Source: Nonomuraea spiralis (GTDB lineage Bacteria > Actinomycetota > Actinomycetes > Streptosporangiales > Streptosporangiaceae). From it: 64,000 bases of DNA. The translations under genes were made by a program, and so were the position numbers. This document shows, piece after piece, positions 9,701 through 17,309 of this stretch (position 1 is the first letter of the stretch; each line of letters starts with the position of its first letter). A model generated the notes under the pieces. The model did not search any database and was not told the origin of the DNA. It saw nothing but the letters and a program-made list of their open reading frames with translations. Where the stretch lies: positions 109,914-173,913 of the forward strand of contig NZ_BMRC01000020.1 of the NCBI RefSeq assembly GCF_014648435.1. The letters are read 5' to 3'.

Positions 9701-9972
9701 ACCACTACGGACTGATCGCCGAGATGTGGCTGGCCGCCGGGAGGCCGGACGAGGCGGGCATCGCCCTCGACCGGGCGGACCAGGCCGTGGAGGCCCATGG
9801 CCAACGCTACGCCGAAGGGCTCGTCCTGCTGCTGCGGGCGCGCCTGCTCCAGGCCCGCGGCGAACCCGCCGACGTCGTACGAGCCGCTGCCGAGCGAGCC
9901 CGCGACCAGTCCGAGGAACGCGGGTCTCACCTGTTCGCCCGCCGCGCCGAGACGTTCCTGGCCGGACTCTGA
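6745..9972 (+). CDS. SARP/AfsR-family transcriptional regulator (winged helix + BTAD + AAA ATPase + TPR)
   Basis: A 1075-residue large SARP. The OmpR-like winged helix is at about 30-110 (LGPLRLWRGRVELD...ELIDLIWADNAP) and the bacterial transcriptional activation domain at about 115-265, ending AEELGIDPGPVLRDAH. The ATPase has a Walker A GEPGSGKT at 332-339 and a Walker B LLVIDDLQW near 439. The C-terminal half is helical and TPR-like. Such proteins activate secondary-metabolite or morphological genes by binding direct repeats near -35. No Shine-Dalgarno is obvious before the ATG. The stop codon abuts the stop of the convergent transporter. The target is not evident from context. Confidence 0.93.
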   Translation: MSSREPTDVTGSAHPVRLGGEDPPAGADPLRLQVLGPLRLWRGRVELDAGPRQQAQLLALLMARVGHPVSTRELIDLIWADNAPASALNVIQKYVGALRRVLEPAVPARAAGTHLRLRGNAYVFSAGSGTLDLVTFRELLEAAQAALAQQAREAALDHYVEALGLWKGPAGDGLSLGSAAMSILSALDDEFHAACVEASGLAVSLRRPEQVIPPLRLAASMAPFHEPVHAGLIAALGAAGRQAEALSVFHAIRDLLAEELGIDPGPVLRDAHLRVLTQTPPAPVVTVTRRAGDHASARQETGLVGRGEELGVLRQAVDAALTGRTGLGIVEGEPGSGKTCLLEAAAAAADRRGALVVWASCLEGDGTPSMWPWEQALTVVLDSLPASAREKWLTSELGRLLEPRDDDTGPPVSGGRSQFRLFEQVVTFIGQASAERPMLLVIDDLQWIDATSLQLLGHLTARLPTGTAIIGALRDRAPTPGPDLSRVLAAASRLPNHRRIQLGPLSLTDVAELIRRETGHEPGADTARNIHVRTAGNPFFVCELSRLLSDRGVLSDDAASARAGVPSTVRDVVRDRMAGLDDSARDLLRLAALIGREIDLRLLARAAGVDVADCLERLEPLRALGLLETGPDNPFSWRFTHDLVRESVMETTARLEAIRLHLRIADALEESQADDESITERLAFHLSAAGPLADPVRTVEALKRAGRRAATKLAFAAADRHLESAAQIARTAGLPELELSALSLLAIAPRRQAGFGGTTFDLLERAELLARRLGREVEAAGLLFARLFGAYTFLEWDRLRLVRRLYEQGEASFDPIVQVYGRQAWGLHQWDIGNIGEAYRCFSGNDPALLDGVVSPHSETPIRRDVSGEWPGWLAVVTALHGDAETAKAVIDKWNGPDDSYAVATWAYYTTIIASMAGDAGWVMRTIERWTVAGTGRAAVQQEHYTRLNWYWARALVGEDPAGVAAEAEQLMAGTLVDPPRWGVAYHYGLIAEMWLAAGRPDEAGIALDRADQAVEAHGQRYAEGLVLLLRARLLQARGEPADVVRAAAERARDQSEERGSHLFARRAETFLAGL

Positions 9973-10887
9973 TCACGCTGCTCGACTCCTGGGGGCGTCA
10001 CGATGCCCGGTCACCGTGGACTGGTCCGATCGAGCCCGGCGGGTGATCAGATAGCCGAACCCGGCCGCGGTGAAGAACATGACAATGCCGTACACCGCGC
10101 CGGGGATGGCCATCTGGGCGCTGTTCAGCAGCGCTGGGCTGAGTGCGACCGTGATGGCGAGACCGGTGTTGTGGATGCCGATCTCGAACCCGGCCGCGAC
10201 CGCCGCGCGGTGATCGACCCCGGCCAGGCGTGGCACGCCGTACCCGATCAGCAGGCTCACGAGGTTGAAGGCCAGCACGGCGAGCCCGACCAAGACGAAA
10301 TAGCCGACGAGGTTGTTCCGCTCCGCGTACAGCACGGCGAAGATGGCTCCGGCCAGGACCACGACCGACAGCACCCGGACGGGGAGGTTGAGCCGCCGCG
10401 CCACCTCGGGCGACCACGCGCGTACGAGCATCCCGATGGCGACGGGCACGACCACCATCGTGAAGACCTGCACCATCTTGCCGAACTGCAGCCCGAGGGC
10501 GGCCCCACCGGGCAGGAAGTACCCGGCCGAGAGGTTCACCACGATCGGCAGGGTGAGCACGGCCAGCACCGAGTTGGTCGCGGTGAGCGTGACATTGAGC
10601 GCGACGTTCCCGCCGAACAGGTGGCTGTACAGGTTGGCCGTGGGCCCACCGGGTGACGCCGCGACCAGCAGCAGCCCGACCGCCGGCTCCGGCGGAAGCC
10701 GGAAGGCGAGCACCACGCCGAAGCAGATGCCCGGCAGCAGCACGAGCTGGCACAGCAGCGCCACCAGGGCCGCCTTGGGATACCGGCCCAGCCGCCGGAA
10801 GTCGTCCAGCGTCAGGCTGAGCCCCAGGCCGAGCATGACGATGCCGATGGCGTAGGGCAGACTGCCCAAGATCAGAGAGGAACCCAT
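9973..10887 (-). CDS. Bile acid:sodium symporter (BASS) family transporter
   Basis: This protein of about 304 residues has 8-10 hydrophobic helices. The family signatures are GLGLSLTLDDFRR at the N-terminus, the SPGGPTANLYSHLFGGNVAL segment around residue 80 and the EIGIHNTGLAITVAL crossover near residue 235; both crossover motifs line the sodium/substrate site in BASS proteins. The start at 10887 has GAGG 9 bases upstream; an ATG at 10896 is possible. The substrate (organic anion, pantothenate- or pyruvate-like) cannot be told from sequence. It is convergent with the SARP gene with no gap. Confidence 0.85.
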   Translation of the reverse strand: MGSSLILGSLPYAIGIVMLGLGLSLTLDDFRRLGRYPKAALVALLCQLVLLPGICFGVVLAFRLPPEPAVGLLLVAASPGGPTANLYSHLFGGNVALNVTLTATNSVLAVLTLPIVVNLSAGYFLPGGAALGLQFGKMVQVFTMVVVPVAIGMLVRAWSPEVARRLNLPVRVLSVVVLAGAIFAVLYAERNNLVGYFVLVGLAVLAFNLVSLLIGYGVPRLAGVDHRAAVAAGFEIGIHNTGLAITVALSPALLNSAQMAIPGAVYGIVMFFTAAGFGYLITRRARSDQSTVTGHRDAPRSRAA

Positions 10888-10968
10888 GGTGATCATCCTC
10901 GGGTGTTCAGGTCACCTTCAGGGGACAAGCCTGTTCCAGGCTGAGCAGCACGGCCGCGCCGTCGCTTC

Positions 10969-11682
10969 CTACGCGGTTTCACGCGCCGCCTTTTCGATGA
11001 GGGCCGCGGTCGGGGCCGGATGTGAGACGAACACCAGGTGCGAGGCGCCCTCGACCACCTGGATCTTCGCGCCGGAGCGCTGGGCCATGAACTCCTGTGC
11101 CGCCGGGGGGATGATCCGGTCGGCGCCGCTGATCAGGTTGTAGTTCGGGATCGTGTGCCAGGCCTGCGGGCCGGCGGCGGGCTCGCCGAGGGCGGCGCCG
11201 GTGGCCGGGCGCTGTGTGATCGCGAAGAGCGCGGCCTCCTCGGCGGGCAGATCCCCTGCGAAATGGGGATGGAACACGCGCGGGTCGATGTAGAGATCGA
11301 CCTGCCCGCCGGGCAGCGGCACGGGTTTGAGCGACTCGCCCACGGTGCTGCCCGGGAACTTCTCGACCAGCTCCTGGACGCTCTCGCCGGTCTCCGGTAC
11401 GAATGCCGCCAGGTAGACCAGTGCTTTCACCTCGGGGTTCCCGGTGGCGGCGCTGGAGATGACGGCGCCGCCGTAGGAGTGGCCGACCAGCACGATCGGC
11501 CCCTCGATGTTGTTCAACAACGCCTTGAGTTGTCCGGCGTCGGAGGAGAGCCCCCGGAGCGGGTTCGGCGCGACGACGACCGGATAGCCGTCGGCGACGA
11601 GTCGCTGGACGATCGCGGTGAATCCGCTGCCGTCCGCGAAGGCTCCGTGAACGAGGACGATCGTCGGTTTCCTGTATGCCAT
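10969..11682 (-). CDS. Alpha/beta fold hydrolase (methyl/salicylate esterase-like)
   Basis: This 237-residue hydrolase begins MAYRKPTIVLVHGAFADGSG, with the oxyanion HG, the nucleophile elbow GHSYGG near residue 80 and the catalytic His in GASHLVFVSHP near the C-terminus. It is the plant MES/hydroxynitrile-lyase-like group common in actinomycetes. The start at 11682 has AAAGG upstream. It is closely related to the Tat-exported hydrolase at 12703-13509 (shared segments VLVHGAFADxSG, NPLRG, HSYGG, VKALVYxAAF), so the two flank the methyltransferase/2TM pair as diverged duplicates, one cytosolic and one exported. Confidence 0.88.
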   Translation of the reverse strand: MAYRKPTIVLVHGAFADGSGFTAIVQRLVADGYPVVVAPNPLRGLSSDAGQLKALLNNIEGPIVLVGHSYGGAVISSAATGNPEVKALVYLAAFVPETGESVQELVEKFPGSTVGESLKPVPLPGGQVDLYIDPRVFHPHFAGDLPAEEAALFAITQRPATGAALGEPAAGPQAWHTIPNYNLISGADRIIPPAAQEFMAQRSGAKIQVVEGASHLVFVSHPAPTAALIEKAARETA

Positions 11683-11737
11683 TTGCTTGCCTTTCATGAC
11701 GTGATGGTGGATGGACGGGGTGCCCAGGTGTCGATCG

Positions 11738-12337
11738 TCAGCGCGTGGTGACGTCCACGTCGGTCTTCGTCGGGCGGCGGCAGTAGTAGACGAGAGCGGG
11801 TGGGAGATTCGCCCACACTGTCCGGCTGATGACCACCTCGTCGAACCGTGACCGCATGGAGCGCAGCAGGCGCCGGGCCGGTGGGGCCCATCGGGCGTGT
11901 ACGTAGGCGAAGGTGGTGAACACGCCGTGCGGTGACAGGGTCGCCACGACCGAGGACAGCACGTCGTGCTGCTGGTTCTCGGTGAAGGCCGCCCATGGAA
12001 GGCCGCTGACCACGACGTCTGCCTGGCGCAGGCCACGCTGCGCCAGGAGCGTGGCGAGATCGGCCGCGTCCGCGTGAACGACGTCGACCTCCGGGTGGAG
12101 GGCGGCCAGCTTCCGCGCGAACCCCGCATTGACCTCGACGGCTATGTGCCGGCCGCGTCCGGCCAGCCGCCGCTGGATGGGCTCGGTGAACGAGCCGGTA
12201 CCCGGTCCGAGCTCCACGACGATCGGCGAGCCGGTGCTGGGGACGGCCGCGGTCGCCACCCTGGCCAAGGCCGGGCCGCTGGGTGCGACCGCGCCGACCG
12301 TCATGGGATCGCGTACGAACTCCAGAAGGAACGACAC
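11738..12337 (-). CDS. Class I SAM-dependent methyltransferase, phospholipid N-methyltransferase-like
   Basis: A 199-residue protein. The N-terminus FLLEFVRDPMTVGAVAPSGP is the typical opening of PmtA/KsgA-like phospholipid methyltransferases; the SAM loop VVELGPGTGSFT follows near residue 40, and the motif IV position reads VVSGLPWAAF. It may methylate phosphatidylethanolamine, but short actinomycete members are not all characterised. It starts 3 bases after the stop of the small membrane protein at 12341-12547, so they are an operon, followed by the hydrolase at 10969-11682. Confidence 0.82.
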   Translation of the reverse strand: MSFLLEFVRDPMTVGAVAPSGPALARVATAAVPSTGSPIVVELGPGTGSFTEPIQRRLAGRGRHIAVEVNAGFARKLAALHPEVDVVHADAADLATLLAQRGLRQADVVVSGLPWAAFTENQQHDVLSSVVATLSPHGVFTTFAYVHARWAPPARRLLRSMRSRFDEVVISRTVWANLPPALVYYCRRPTKTDVDVTTR

Positions 12338-12340
12338 CGC

Positions 12341-12547
12341 TCAGTCCCGCCGGGAGGGCGAGGAGACCGCCCGGAAGTGGAACGCCAGCCCGACACCCCA
12401 CGCGACCAGCGAATACAGCGGCCAGAAGAAGCGCTGCGGGGTGAAGAGCCACCACACCACGACCTGCACCACCTGCGCCACGACGTAACAGATGACGTGA
12501 ACCCACAGGCCCACCCTCAGCTGACGCTCGCTTGCTCTCGATCTCAT
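12341..12547 (-). CDS. Small 2TM-domain membrane protein
   Basis: A 68-residue protein with two hydrophobic spans (LWVHVICYVVAQVVQVVVWW and RFFWPLYSLVAWGVGLAFHF) and short charged ends, the layout of the 2TM domain family. Its function is unknown. It is the first gene of the operon with the methyltransferase and hydrolase and diverges from the exported hydrolase. Confidence 0.7.
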   Translation of the reverse strand: MRSRASERQLRVGLWVHVICYVVAQVVQVVVWWLFTPQRFFWPLYSLVAWGVGLAFHFRAVSSPSRRD

Positions 12548-12702
12548 CTCGACCCGTTCTTCGACGGCCTGTACGACGGCGCCAGGCTAGATCGGCGCAC
12601 TTGACGACCAGGGAACCGTCCGTGACCCGGCCATGCAGAGATCGTCAAGTCTCCGTCCCTACGCTGACCGGCGATCAACCTCTGGTGAAAGGTTCCGCAT
12701 CC

Positions 12703-13509
12703 ATGACGACAACCCGCCGTACCCTGCTTGCCGGATCGGCCGCGGCCACCGCTGCCGCCCTGCTCGGCGCGCCCGCGGCGCAGGCGCACACCCGGCCGGA
12801 GGGCCGGTCCAAGCCGACCGTCGTGCTGGTGCACGGCGCGTTCGCCGACGCCTCCGGCTGGAACGGCGTCGCCGGCCGGCTCGTTCGTGACGGCTATCCG
12901 GTCCTCGCTCCGGCGAATCCGTTGCGCGGCGTGGCCGCCGACGCCGCCTACCTGTCCAGCATCCTCGCGACGCTCAGCGGCCCGCTGGTGCTCGTCGCGC
13001 ACTCCTACGGCGGGATGGTCATCACGAACGCGGCGATCGGCAACGCCGACGTGAAGGCGCTGGTCTACGTCGCCGCGTTCGCCCCCGACAAGGGGGAGAC
13101 GTTGCTGGGCCTGCAGACGAAGTATCCCGGGAGCAAGCTGGGGGAGACGGCGCTGGACTTCCGTCCCTACGGTGAGGGCCTGGTCGACGGGTACGTCAAG
13201 CACGCGGTCTTCCGCGAGGTGTTCGCCGGTGACCTGCCGAGGGCGACCACCGAGCTGATGTGGGCGGGTCAGCGGCCGAGCGACGTACGCGCGTTGCAGG
13301 AGCCGTCCGGTGCGCCGGCGTGGAAGGAGATCCCGTCCTGGTACCTGGTGGCCCGGGACGACAAGGTGCTTCCGGCCGCGGCGCAGCGGTTCATGGCGCA
13401 GCGGGCCGGCGCACGTGTCACGGAGGTCAATGCCTCACACGTCGCGATGATCTCGCAGCCTGTCGTGACGGCCGACCTCATCAAGCGCGCCGCGCACTCT
13501 TCCCTCTAG
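12703..13509 (+). CDS. Tat-exported alpha/beta fold hydrolase
   Basis: A 268-residue protein with a twin-arginine signal (TTRRTLLAGSAAATAAALLG, cleavage after AQA) followed by the same hydrolase core as the neighbour at 10969-11682: VVLVHGAFADASGW, nucleophile AHSYGGMV and catalytic NASHVAM. In-frame codons upstream of 12703 lack homology, and the ATG directly precedes the Tat motif; AAAGG is upstream. It probably cleaves small esters outside the membrane. The MFS gene begins 9 bases after its stop, so they are likely co-transcribed. Confidence 0.88.
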   Translation: MTTTRRTLLAGSAAATAAALLGAPAAQAHTRPEGRSKPTVVLVHGAFADASGWNGVAGRLVRDGYPVLAPANPLRGVAADAAYLSSILATLSGPLVLVAHSYGGMVITNAAIGNADVKALVYVAAFAPDKGETLLGLQTKYPGSKLGETALDFRPYGEGLVDGYVKHAVFREVFAGDLPRATTELMWAGQRPSDVRALQEPSGAPAWKEIPSWYLVARDDKVLPAAAQRFMAQRAGARVTEVNASHVAMISQPVVTADLIKRAAHSSL

Positions 13510-13518
13510 GCGGAAACC

Positions 13519-14796
13519 TTGCATCAGCGCGCCTACGAAGGCCAGTGCGCCGCAGAGGAGAGCCGGCGCACCTCCGTGAAGTCGCCCAGCCGCGGTCCGA
13601 AGCTGACGCTGTTCGCGCTGGCGCTGGGCACCTTCGCGATCGGTACCGGCGAGTTCGGCAGCAACGGCATCATTCAGCTGTTCGCGTCCGATCTGAACGT
13701 GTCGATCCCGGTCGCGACCCACGCGATCACCGCCTACGCCATGGGGGTGGTGATCGGCTCGCCGGCGATCACCCTGCTCGCCGCCCGGGTCAACCGGCGC
13801 ACGCTGCTGCTCGGCCTGATCGCCCTGTTCCTGATCGGCAACGGGCTGTCCGCGCTGGCGCCGGACATCGTGCTGCTCGTCGTCTTCCGGTTCGTCGCCG
13901 GTAGCGTGCAGGGCGCGTTCTTCGGCGCCGGAGCCGTCGTCGCGGCGTACGTGTACGGCCCCGGCAAGGGCGGCAAGGCATTCGCCACCGTCATGGGCGG
14001 ACTCACCATCGCCACCGTCGTCGGATCGCCGCTCGGCACCTTCGTCGGTCAGAACGCCGGCTGGCGCACCACGTACTGGGTCGTGGTCGCCATCGGCCTG
14101 CTCGCCGGCATCGCCCTGGTGACCTGGCTGCCCCGTACCCATGACCTGCACGGCGGCTCCATCACCGGCGAGCTGCAGGCCGTACGCCGGATCAACGTCT
14201 GGCTGATGGTCATTGTCGCGGCACTCGGCATCTCCAGCATCTTCGCCGTCTACACCTTCATCGGCCCGTTCATCACCGACGCGGCGCGGCGGGACGCCTC
14301 GCTCATCCCGATCGCGCTCGCCGTCTTCGGCCTCGGCATGGCGGCCGGCAACCACCTCGGCGGACGCGTCGCCGACCGGTACGAGAACCGCGGCCTGATC
14401 CGGGGCTACAGCGCCGTCCTGGCGCTGCTGGCGTTGATCGGCATGGCCGGCGGCAATCTGTTCGTCCTGCTGCCCTGCCTGTTCGGCGTCGGCGCGACCA
14501 TGATGTACGCGATCCCCACCATCCAGGTGCGGCTGACCGGCTTCGCGCCGGACGCCCCGACTCTGATGGGCGCGCTCAACCTGGCCGCGCTCAACCTGGC
14601 CAACTCGCTGGGCGCGATCGGCGGCGCGATCACCCTCGACGCCGGTTGGGGGACCTTGTCCACCGTCTGGGCCGGGTTCGCCCTCACCAGCGCCGGCCTG
14701 CTCCTGTACATCGTGACCGTCGCCCGGGTGAAGCCCGTTCCCCGTTCCGCCGAGCAGCTCAGCTGGAGCGGAACTCCAGCCGGGGACGCGCTCTGA
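13519..14796 (+). CDS. MFS transporter, DHA1 drug-efflux (Cmx/AraJ-like) type
   Basis: A 425-residue, 12-helix exporter. Helix 1 reads LFALALGTFAIGTGEFGSNG, as in the actinomycete chloramphenicol-type efflux group, and the motif C-like region TVVGSPLGTFVG lies around residue 165. The TTG at 13519 has AGGCGG upstream; a GTG at 13576 would also keep the whole membrane domain. It follows the exported hydrolase closely and could export that enzyme's substrate or product. Its 3' end overlaps the convergent LysR gene by 38 bases. Confidence 0.85.
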   Translation: MHQRAYEGQCAAEESRRTSVKSPSRGPKLTLFALALGTFAIGTGEFGSNGIIQLFASDLNVSIPVATHAITAYAMGVVIGSPAITLLAARVNRRTLLLGLIALFLIGNGLSALAPDIVLLVVFRFVAGSVQGAFFGAGAVVAAYVYGPGKGGKAFATVMGGLTIATVVGSPLGTFVGQNAGWRTTYWVVVAIGLLAGIALVTWLPRTHDLHGGSITGELQAVRRINVWLMVIVAALGISSIFAVYTFIGPFITDAARRDASLIPIALAVFGLGMAAGNHLGGRVADRYENRGLIRGYSAVLALLALIGMAGGNLFVLLPCLFGVGATMMYAIPTIQVRLTGFAPDAPTLMGALNLAALNLANSLGAIGGAITLDAGWGTLSTVWAGFALTSAGLLLYIVTVARVKPVPRSAEQLSWSGTPAGDAL

Positions 14797-15730
14797 CCTC
14801 GGACAGGGCGGGCGCGGGCTGGAGGCCGCCGCGGTCGAGGTCGTCCGGTGGTGAGGTCGCACCGCGTTCCAGAACAGCGAGGAAGTTGGCCGTCATGGGC
14901 TGAATGCGATCACGGTTCCACACCACGGCGATCCGCCACTCCGCCACCGGATGACGGAGCGGCGTGACGGTGACCGGCGGGGGCGCGATGCGGCCGGCAC
15001 GGGCCGGGACGAACGCCGCCCCCACCCCGGCCGCCACGAGCGCCAGTACGGTTTGCAGGTCGTCCGCCTCCTGGATGACGTCGGGACGAACCGACAGGGC
15101 CCCGCACAGCCGTTCGATCTGCCCGACCAGACCCGGCCCTCTCTCCTTCCGCAATTGCACGAATCTGTGACGAGCGACCCAACCTGGCAGGTCTGACGTG
15201 TCCTGCGGCGGCGAGGTGTGCTCGCCGGTCGAGGCGAGGGCGAGGCGATCGGTGTCCAGCACCATGTGCGCCCAGTCGTCCCCCTCGGGCAGCCGGACGA
15301 AGCCCACGTCGAGTTCGCCGGTCGCGAGCCGGTCGAACTGCTCCTGGGAGGACATGTCGTCCAGGGTGACGTGCGCGTCGGGATGGCACCGGCGGAAGGC
15401 GGCCACGGCGCGCGGGGCCAGATCGATGCTCGACAACCCGAAGCCGACCGACAGGCGCCCGATCTCCCCCGCGGCCGCCCTGGTCATGCGCAAGGCCAGG
15501 GCATCGGCGCGCCGTACCAGTTCCTGCGCCTCGGGCAGCAGGATCGCCCCCAGGTCGGTGAGCGTGGCACCGTGCCGCCCGCGGTGGAACAGCCGGCCTC
15601 CCACCCGTGCCTCCAGGGACTGGATCTGCTTGGTCAGCGTCGGCTGGGTCACCAGCAGCTTCTGCGCGGCCGAACCGTACGTGCCCAGCTCGGCCACCGT
15701 CAGAAAGGCGCGGAGCAACATCAGTTCCAT
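14759..15730 (-). CDS. LysR-family transcriptional regulator
   Basis: A 323-residue protein with the LysR winged helix at residues 1-60 (LRAFLTVAELGTYGSAAQKL and QPTLTKQIQSLE), then a periplasmic-binding-like effector domain. It is divergent from the nitrilase gene with under 100 bases between the starts, a classic LysR arrangement, so it probably controls that gene and itself. CCAA-N10-TTGG at 15750-15767 is a possible half-site pair. Its 3' end is antisense to the end of the MFS gene. Confidence 0.92.
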   Translation of the reverse strand: MELMLLRAFLTVAELGTYGSAAQKLLVTQPTLTKQIQSLEARVGGRLFHRGRHGATLTDLGAILLPEAQELVRRADALALRMTRAAAGEIGRLSVGFGLSSIDLAPRAVAAFRRCHPDAHVTLDDMSSQEQFDRLATGELDVGFVRLPEGDDWAHMVLDTDRLALASTGEHTSPPQDTSDLPGWVARHRFVQLRKERGPGLVGQIERLCGALSVRPDVIQEADDLQTVLALVAAGVGAAFVPARAGRIAPPPVTVTPLRHPVAEWRIAVVWNRDRIQPMTANFLAVLERGATSPPDDLDRGGLQPAPALSEVRARPRLEFRSS

Positions 15731-15826
15731 TCCTTGAGTCTATAGAAACCCAAATGGAATTCATTGGACGCATGGAAGGCGTGTGTGGTCACCTGCTGTC
15801 GAACCGGCGACGTGAAGGAGTCAACA

Positions 15827-16834
15827 GTGGAACAAGGTGACGTGGCGGTGCGGGGCGCGACCGTTCAGTTCGAGCCCCGGCCCGACGACAAGAGCTACAA
15901 CCTGGCCAGGATCGAGCACTACGTACGCGAGGCAGCCGCCGCACACGTGCAGATCCTCGCCTTCCCTGAGATGTGCCTGCTGGGGTACTGGCACCTGCGC
16001 CGGCACCCCGCCGACCGCCTCCGCGCGCTGGCTGAGCCGCTGGCCGGGCCATCGATCTCGGCCATCCGGCAACTGGCGGCCGATCACGGCATGGCCATCG
16101 GGGCAGGCTTCCTGGAGATCGACGAGCAGGGTCGGCTGTTCAACAGTTACGCCGTGTGCATGCCGGACGGGCACGTGCACTGCCACCGCAAACTGCACGC
16201 CTTCGAACACGAGGCGATCAGCAGCGGCGACTCCTACACCGTCTTCGACACGCCTTGGGGCGTACGCGCGGGCGTACTCATCTGCTGGGACAACAACCTG
16301 GTCGAGAACGTCCGGGCAAGTGCACTGCTGGGCGCTTCGATACTGCTGGCCCCCCACCAGACCGGCGGCACCGACTCACGCAGCCCCCACGGGATGCGGC
16401 CGATCCCCGCGCAGCTCTGGCACGATCGCCACCGCGCCCCGGAGGCGATCGAAACCGCGCTGCGCGGGCCCAGCGGACGCGAGTGGCTGATGCGCTGGCT
16501 GCCCGCCCGCGCCCATGACAACGGCCTGTTCCTCCTGTTCAGCAACGGCGTCGGCCAGGACGACGACGAGATCCGCACAGGCAACGCGATGATCATCGAC
16601 CCCTACGGCCGCATCCTCGCCGAGACTTGGAAGGCGGGTGACGACATGGTGATCGCCGACCTCGACCTCTCCCTGCTGCCGCTGTCGACGGGCCGGCGAT
16701 GGATCCAGGGACGACGCCCGGAGCTCTACGACATCCTCACCCGCCGCTTCGGAGACGAACGCGAACCTCGCGCCGCCCGATTCGCCACCGATTCGGTGCC
16801 GCTTCACCGCGGCCCCCACGAACCGACCGCCTGA
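15827..16834 (+). CDS. Carbon-nitrogen hydrolase (nitrilase superfamily)
   Basis: A 335-residue amidase/nitrilase-fold enzyme with the Glu-Lys-Cys triad visible: E48 in FPEMCLLGYW, K122 in HCHRKLHAF and C153 in VLICWDNN. It hydrolyses a non-peptide C-N bond; substrate unknown. The GTG start at 15827 is chosen because AAGGAG lies 6 bases upstream. An insertion of about 70 residues (ALRGPSGREWLMRWLPARAH) precedes the final strands, a feature of a subset with large substrates. The divergent LysR gene is its likely regulator. Confidence 0.88.
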   Translation: MEQGDVAVRGATVQFEPRPDDKSYNLARIEHYVREAAAAHVQILAFPEMCLLGYWHLRRHPADRLRALAEPLAGPSISAIRQLAADHGMAIGAGFLEIDEQGRLFNSYAVCMPDGHVHCHRKLHAFEHEAISSGDSYTVFDTPWGVRAGVLICWDNNLVENVRASALLGASILLAPHQTGGTDSRSPHGMRPIPAQLWHDRHRAPEAIETALRGPSGREWLMRWLPARAHDNGLFLLFSNGVGQDDDEIRTGNAMIIDPYGRILAETWKAGDDMVIADLDLSLLPLSTGRRWIQGRRPELYDILTRRFGDEREPRAARFATDSVPLHRGPHEPTA

Positions 16835-17309
16835 GGCACGGACCGGCCTGCCATCGCCCAGACAGCCCGGGATGACGGCACGTAGGAGTCCCAGCCGCTC
16901 ACCACGAGTCGCCTCTACCCGATGTGACGCCCCGCTCAGGCGTACTCCCGGGATGTAGTCCTGCGGGGAGACGCCGGTCGCCCCGCGCACGATCGTGCGC
17001 AACGTCGGCAGGCTGACGCCCGGCCTTCTGGCCTGCTCGGTGAGCGGCGTCCTGGTGAAGGCGTCCTTCTCCAGGCGGGCGAGCAGCGGGTGGCGAGGCC
17101 CCGCGTCGCGTCCGGCGAGGACCAGCTCATTTGTGGCACGACCAGCTGCGCACCCCGATTCCTCGGCTCTTGGCTCGAGCGCTACCCGTCACCCGGCCAC
17201 GCTCAACCCTCGGCGGCCAGCCCCCGCCAGCCTGGTGACGTCACGTTCATGACCGACTACGGCTGGGGCTTGCTCAACGTGTCCGCCCGAACGTGGGAAG
17301 GCCGGGCCC
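16835..17309. other. Intergenic region holding a decayed AraC gene
   Basis: There is no intact gene. The minus strand carries the GlxA/AraC remnant described separately; bases 17200-17309 have stops in the coding-like frame and nothing recognisable. Confidence 0.5.
16937..17140 (-). pseudogene. Remnant of a GlxA-like AraC-family regulator (C-terminal HTH)
   Basis: On the minus strand, RATNELVLAGRDAG leads into HPLLARLEKDAFTRTPLTEQ, then ARRPGVSLPTLRTIVRGATG and VSPQDYIPGVRL. This matches the end of the amidase-like domain and the two C-terminal helix-turn-helices of GlxA-type AraC proteins (usual form: xxGVSxRTLxRRFRxATGxSPxxYxxxxR). The first HTH is shortened and the frame runs on without a proper end. 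No start codon or N-terminal domain remains. Similarity is by eye only. Confidence 0.6.

Noticed and set aside
1..16834. A biosynthetic gene cluster around the SARP regulator
   Set aside because: There is no polyketide synthase, NRPS, terpene cyclase or RiPP gene in the window; methyltransferase, monooxygenase and transporters alone do not make a cluster.
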